Source: an uncultured Clostridia bacterium (GTDB lineage Bacteria; Bacillota; Clostridia; TANB77; CAG-508). Taken from it: a stretch of DNA of 33,629 nt. The stretch is from contig CAKPGM010000017.1 in the NCBI GenBank assembly GCA_934154805.1, positions 1 through 33,629 on the forward strand, read 5' to 3'. Positions 30,986 through 33,629 of this stretch are shown here, in pieces. A model generated the notes under the pieces. That model ran no database searches and had not been told where the DNA came from. It worked only from the letters and a program-made list of their open reading frames with translations. The position numbers and the translations under genes were made by a program. The number at the start of each line of letters is the position of its first letter. The stretch's first letter is position 1.

Positions 30986-32998
30986 TTATAATACTTCTGT
31001 AAAGTACTCATTAATTCTAATTATTAATTCTTGTTTTACTTCTTCTAGTGTCATTCCTTCTAACTGAGCTCCTGCAACAGTTATATGTCCTCCTCCACCT
31101 AGTTTTTCTAGTATTAGTTGAACATTTATATCACCTATTGATCTACCACTAATGCAAACTTTGTCTCCCAATTTTCCAATTACAAATGATGCTGTAATAT
31201 TGCTAATTGTTAGTAATTCATCTGCTGCTTTTGCACATGTGATATTTGCATCAGTATCTTCTTTGTCATATACAGATATAGCTATTGTTTCATCCATAAT
31301 TTCTGCTTTTGCTACTATCTCTGATATTTTGTTGTATGTTTCTAAATTACTTTGGAACCATTTTTTTACTCTTATGATGTCTACACCACATTTTCTTAAA
31401 AAGGCCGCTGCTTCAAATGTTCTAACACCTGTTTTAAATGTGAAGTTTTTAGTATCCATCATTATACCAGCATATAGAGCTTCTACTTCTATCTTCTCTA
31501 GCTTAATTGTTTTTTCTGCATATTCAACAAGTTCTGTTACAAGTTCACAAGTCGATGATGCATATACTTCGTGGAATGTTAATATTGCATTTTCTATATA
31601 ATCTGTTCCTCTTCTATGGTGGTCAATTACTGCAATCTTCTCTGTTTTTGTAAGCAACTCTGGTGCTTCCACATAATTCTTCTTGTCTGTATCTACAACT
31701 ATTAATAAAGATTCTTGATCCATTTTGTTGCTTGCTACATTTCTATCTACTATAACATTTTTATATTCATCTATGTCTTTTATTTCGTTCATAAAGTGTT
31801 CCAAACTTGTTCCGTTTGTTTCGTTAACTATATAAACTTCTTTACCAATGTTTTTTGCTATTCTATATAATCCTAAACTTGCACCCATTGCATCAATATC
31901 ACTATTTGCGTGTCCCATTATGATTATATTACTAGAACCATTCATTATTTCTTCTAATGCTTGTGAAACAATTCTTGCCTTTACTCTTGTCCTTTTTTCT
32001 ACTTCTTGTGTTCTTCCACCAAAGAAATAATATTTTCCGTTTTGTTTTATTATTGCTTGGTCTCCACCTCTTCCAAGTGCTATATCAACAACCGCTTTTA
32101 CTGATTGGTATTTTTCTAAGTTATTGTCGCCCTCTTCTGATATTGCTATACTTAATGTCGATTGGATATTTTCGTCAGTTTTTATTTCTTTTATTTCATC
32201 TAAAATTTCAAATTTTTCTTCTCTCATTTTTTCCATTTCAGATTGACTAAATATACATACATAAGTATCTCTTTCTGATTTTATAGCTAATCCATTGTAT
32301 TTATTTATCCAAGCATATATCTTTTTCTCTATTCCAGAAGTAAGTTTTAGTTTTTCTTCTTCTGTCGCTCTTTGCATTAATTCTTCGTAGTTGTCTATTA
32401 CAATTATTCCGACACAAGCTTGTATGTCGTTGTATTTTTGCAATAAGTCTACATAGTTGGTTTCATCTAGGAAATATATTGTTGACATATATTCTTTTGA
32501 ATTTTTATGTTCTTTGTCTTTTATTTTTGTGTATTCACCTATTATTTTATAGGTTTTATTTCCTATTTTCATTCTCTCGCAAATAGAGGTTTCTTCTACT
32601 TTTTCGCCTTTTTCTATTTTGATTTTTAGTTCTTTTATTATATCGTTTAAAAATGTTCCTATATCTACATTTGCGAATTCTTTTACAAAGTTGCTACTCT
32701 TCCAAATGATTTCTCCACTTGTTTTGATTACTATTAGTGGGAATGGTGAGTTTATTATTGTACTTTGAGCTGCTTTATCTACATTTAATGTTAATTCATT
32801 AATGTGTTCCGATATTTCAGCTTTTCTTTTCTTGTTTGACCAAATTGTATATCCAACAACTAATATATATAGTATTATTGATGGTATTATGGCCTTTGGT
32901 TCTATAATACTTAGAACAATTAATATTATAGCTATTATTACTAAATATATTTTTGTTTTGGACACTAATTTATCTAAATTCATTTTATTTATTGGCAT
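30986..32998 (-). CDS. gdpP: cyclic-di-AMP phosphodiesterase GdpP
   Basis: 670 residues. Membrane-bound enzyme that hydrolyses c-di-AMP to pApA and so controls potassium and cell-wall homeostasis. Two N-terminal transmembrane helices (about 13-50) precede a degenerate PAS domain (about 75-140, FPLIVIKTSGEIIWKSSNF), a heme-binding site in the family. A degenerate GGDEF domain follows (about 180-300). The DHH domain begins IIMGHANSDIDAMGASLGLY and includes VIDHHRRG; the DHHA1 domain ends LGGGGHITVAGAQLEG. GGAGTGATA precedes the ATG. The order gdpP-rplI-dnaB is the conserved one. Confidence 0.96.
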   Translation of the reverse strand: MPINKMNLDKLVSKTKIYLVIIAIILIVLSIIEPKAIIPSIILYILVVGYTIWSNKKRKAEISEHINELTLNVDKAAQSTIINSPFPLIVIKTSGEIIWKSSNFVKEFANVDIGTFLNDIIKELKIKIEKGEKVEETSICERMKIGNKTYKIIGEYTKIKDKEHKNSKEYMSTIYFLDETNYVDLLQKYNDIQACVGIIVIDNYEELMQRATEEEKLKLTSGIEKKIYAWINKYNGLAIKSERDTYVCIFSQSEMEKMREEKFEILDEIKEIKTDENIQSTLSIAISEEGDNNLEKYQSVKAVVDIALGRGGDQAIIKQNGKYYFFGGRTQEVEKRTRVKARIVSQALEEIMNGSSNIIIMGHANSDIDAMGASLGLYRIAKNIGKEVYIVNETNGTSLEHFMNEIKDIDEYKNVIVDRNVASNKMDQESLLIVVDTDKKNYVEAPELLTKTEKIAVIDHHRRGTDYIENAILTFHEVYASSTCELVTELVEYAEKTIKLEKIEVEALYAGIMMDTKNFTFKTGVRTFEAAAFLRKCGVDIIRVKKWFQSNLETYNKISEIVAKAEIMDETIAISVYDKEDTDANITCAKAADELLTISNITASFVIGKLGDKVCISGRSIGDINVQLILEKLGGGGHITVAGAQLEGMTLEEVKQELIIRINEYFTEVL

Positions 32999-33031
32999 AT
33001 TTTTATCACTCCAGATTTTTATAACATATAT

Positions 33032-33060
33032 ATTTTACATTATTTTGGCCTATTTGTCAA
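33032..33060 (-). promoter_or_regulatory. gdpP promoter
   Basis: On the minus strand, consensus TTGACA (33055-33060), a 17-base spacer and TAAAAT (33032-33037). Confidence 0.7.
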
Positions 33061-33148
33061 TTTTCAAACAAGAAGAAACACATTTTATGGAATGTCTTAT
33101 TAAATCATTTCTAAAAATGTTTTTTCAATACTGCAATATTTTTTATAT

Positions 33149-33184
33149 AAAAAATATAAGATGCGTAATTTACACATCTTATAT
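33149..33184 (-). terminator. terminator of DGR-type target 2
   Basis: ATATAAGATG (33154-33163) pairs with CATCTTATAT (33175-33184), with GTAA/TTAC inside, and a T6 tract on the minus strand. Confidence 0.85.
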
Positions 33185-33204
33185 TAGTCTTTTTTTGATT
33201 ACCT

Positions 33205-33386
33205 CTTCACACTGGTACTCTCGCTCTAGAGTTCAGTGTTACTTTATTATTAAAGCGGGACGAGAACCGCGCCTTGTCATAGCCGCTGTGGTAAGGATCA
33301 CCGCTGAGGTTACGGTCCGAAGCTGGGTAGTCATAGCCAAAGCCGGTGTATTCACCACCCCTGCAAACTCGACTGTAGGTGTTATA
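33205..33386 (-). repeat. DGR-type variable region 2 with 3' anchor
   Basis: 33269-33386 is GC-rich and hypervariable. Its codons are mainly NNC/NNT (TAC, GAC, GGC, AAC, TAT), between a GAGGCG anchor and a 64-nt 3' block (33205-33268) nearly identical to that of copy 1. The variable stretch is 4 nt longer than in copy 1 (118 against 114), which shifts the frame. A hairpin (33210-33238) sits at the end of the block. Confidence 0.6.
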
Positions 33387-33629
33387 CGCCTCTTGGCTCC
33401 ATTCACTACAATTTCCGGCTAAGTCATAAATATTATTTGCCATTGTAAATGTTGTTTTTCCTGTATTTAATATTTGTTTCGTTTCACTTGCTTTTATCTC
33501 CGTTTTTCCATCATCTGCTTTTACTGATGTTCCTTCATAATTTCCCCATGAACTTGAATCTGTTATACTTTTTTTATCTCCTTTATTTGCTATAAAATTA
33601 CATGTTACATCCCATTGGCATCCCCATAT
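33207..33629 (-). CDS. partial FGE/CLec-type variable-domain protein (DGR target 2), cut by the window edge
   Basis: The last 140 residues of a protein that continues beyond 33629. Reading in frame from the edge, it begins IWGCQWDVTCNFIANKGDKK and runs through NTGKTTFTMANNIYDLAGNC. This is nearly the same as the copy at 20641, so the two are paralogues. After the variable stretch (RVCRGGEYTGFGYDYPASDRN) the frame differs from copy 1 by one base: the conserved GSRPxLIIK ending is read as RFSSRFNNK. Translation then runs through the position of the copy-1 stop to a TGA inside the hairpin region. The protein therefore probably lacks its last beta strand; a broken gene or an indel error is likely. 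The N-terminus is not visible. Confidence 0.7.
   Translation of the reverse strand: MWGCQWDVTCNFIANKGDKKSITDSSSWGNYEGTSVKADDGKTEIKASETKQILNTGKTTFTMANNIYDLAGNCSEWSQEAYNTYSRVCRGGEYTGFGYDYPASDRNLSGDPYHSGYDKARFSSRFNNKVTLNSRARVPV

Noticed and set aside
20607..33268. The two variable regions as ends of a mobile element or attachment sites
   Set aside because: The repeats are direct in orientation but lie at the 3' ends of two paralogous genes. The 12 kb between them is ordinary core genes with no integrase or transposase.
32802..33422. Plus-strand open frame across the gdpP 5' end and the second variable region
   Set aside because: It is antisense to gdpP, its promoter, a terminator and the variable-domain gene; the composition is that of a reading-frame shadow.
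1..33629. tRNA, rRNA, CRISPR array, insertion sequence or replication origin
   Set aside because: I saw no cloverleaf-like T-arm motif, regular spaced repeats, transposase or DnaA-box cluster. dnaB and gdpP are near oriC in some genomes, but nothing here marks an origin.

Overview
The window is AT-rich, low-GC Gram-positive DNA with strong GGAGG ribosome binding sites and short intergenic gaps. The gene set fits an uncultured, spore-forming, anaerobic member of the Clostridia: SpoVT, the gdpP/rplI/dnaB cluster, tilS-ftsH, secG-rnr, greA, an NfeD/SPFH pair, and a minimal SufBC-like iron-sulfur system instead of a full SUF operon. No rRNA, tRNA, CRISPR array, transposase or complete prophage is visible.

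Layout. 1-830: a strong leftward promoter leaving the window, a small glycosyltransferase-like membrane ORF, and a highly structured RNA-like element (about 582-781) that looks like a non-coding RNA. 831-2982: secG-rnr operon (-). 3151-4559: NfeD-like and SPFH protein pair (+). 4601-5991: an unknown protein with two similar beta-rich halves around a coiled coil, and a frameshifted small membrane protein (-). 6053-8909: ruvA, rarA and an Rsm22-like gene (-), without ruvB. 9078-9797: deoD (+). 9876-11234: thyA-folA (-). 11340-13246: greA, an unknown protein and a RusA-like resolvase gene (-). 13268-17936: two fused ATPase-permease ABC proteins in one transcription unit (-). 18151-18345: DUF378 membrane protein (+). 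18397-20520: a DtxR-like regulator with a C-terminal cysteine cluster, followed by SmsC and SmsB (-). 20607-21946: a prepilin-like protein with a C-lectin/FGE-type C-terminus. 22253-30859: spoVT, comFC plus a KAP NTPase, ftsH plus a small membrane protein, tilS, and rplI-dnaB. 30986-32998: gdpP. 33205-33629: the 3' end of a second protein paralogous to the one at 20641.

The most interesting signal is the pair of paralogous 3' ends at 20607-20790 and 33205-33390. Each has a GC-rich, hypervariable stretch of AAY-like codons between conserved anchors. Each is followed by a 64-nt block that differs at only 5 positions, runs past the stop codon of the first copy, and ends in a hairpin kept despite substitutions. 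This is the architecture of diversity-generating retroelement (DGR) target genes: variable repeat, initiation-of-mutagenic-homing-like anchor, and target hairpin. The first target carries a prepilin-type N-terminal helix, so the diversified domain is probably displayed on a pilus-like or membrane-anchored structure. No reverse transcriptase or template repeat is in the window, so they would act from elsewhere. Both targets show a frame problem (N-terminal in copy 1, inside the variable region in copy 2), which could be real inactivation, a switch, or assembly error.

A second notable unit is the regulator-smsC-smsB operon. The DtxR-like regulator has lost the usual metal ligands and gained a C/H/C/C/C tail, and a TGTTAG-N6-CTAACA inverted repeat sits on its own promoter. 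This suggests an Fe-S- or thiol-sensing feedback loop on Fe-S cluster assembly.
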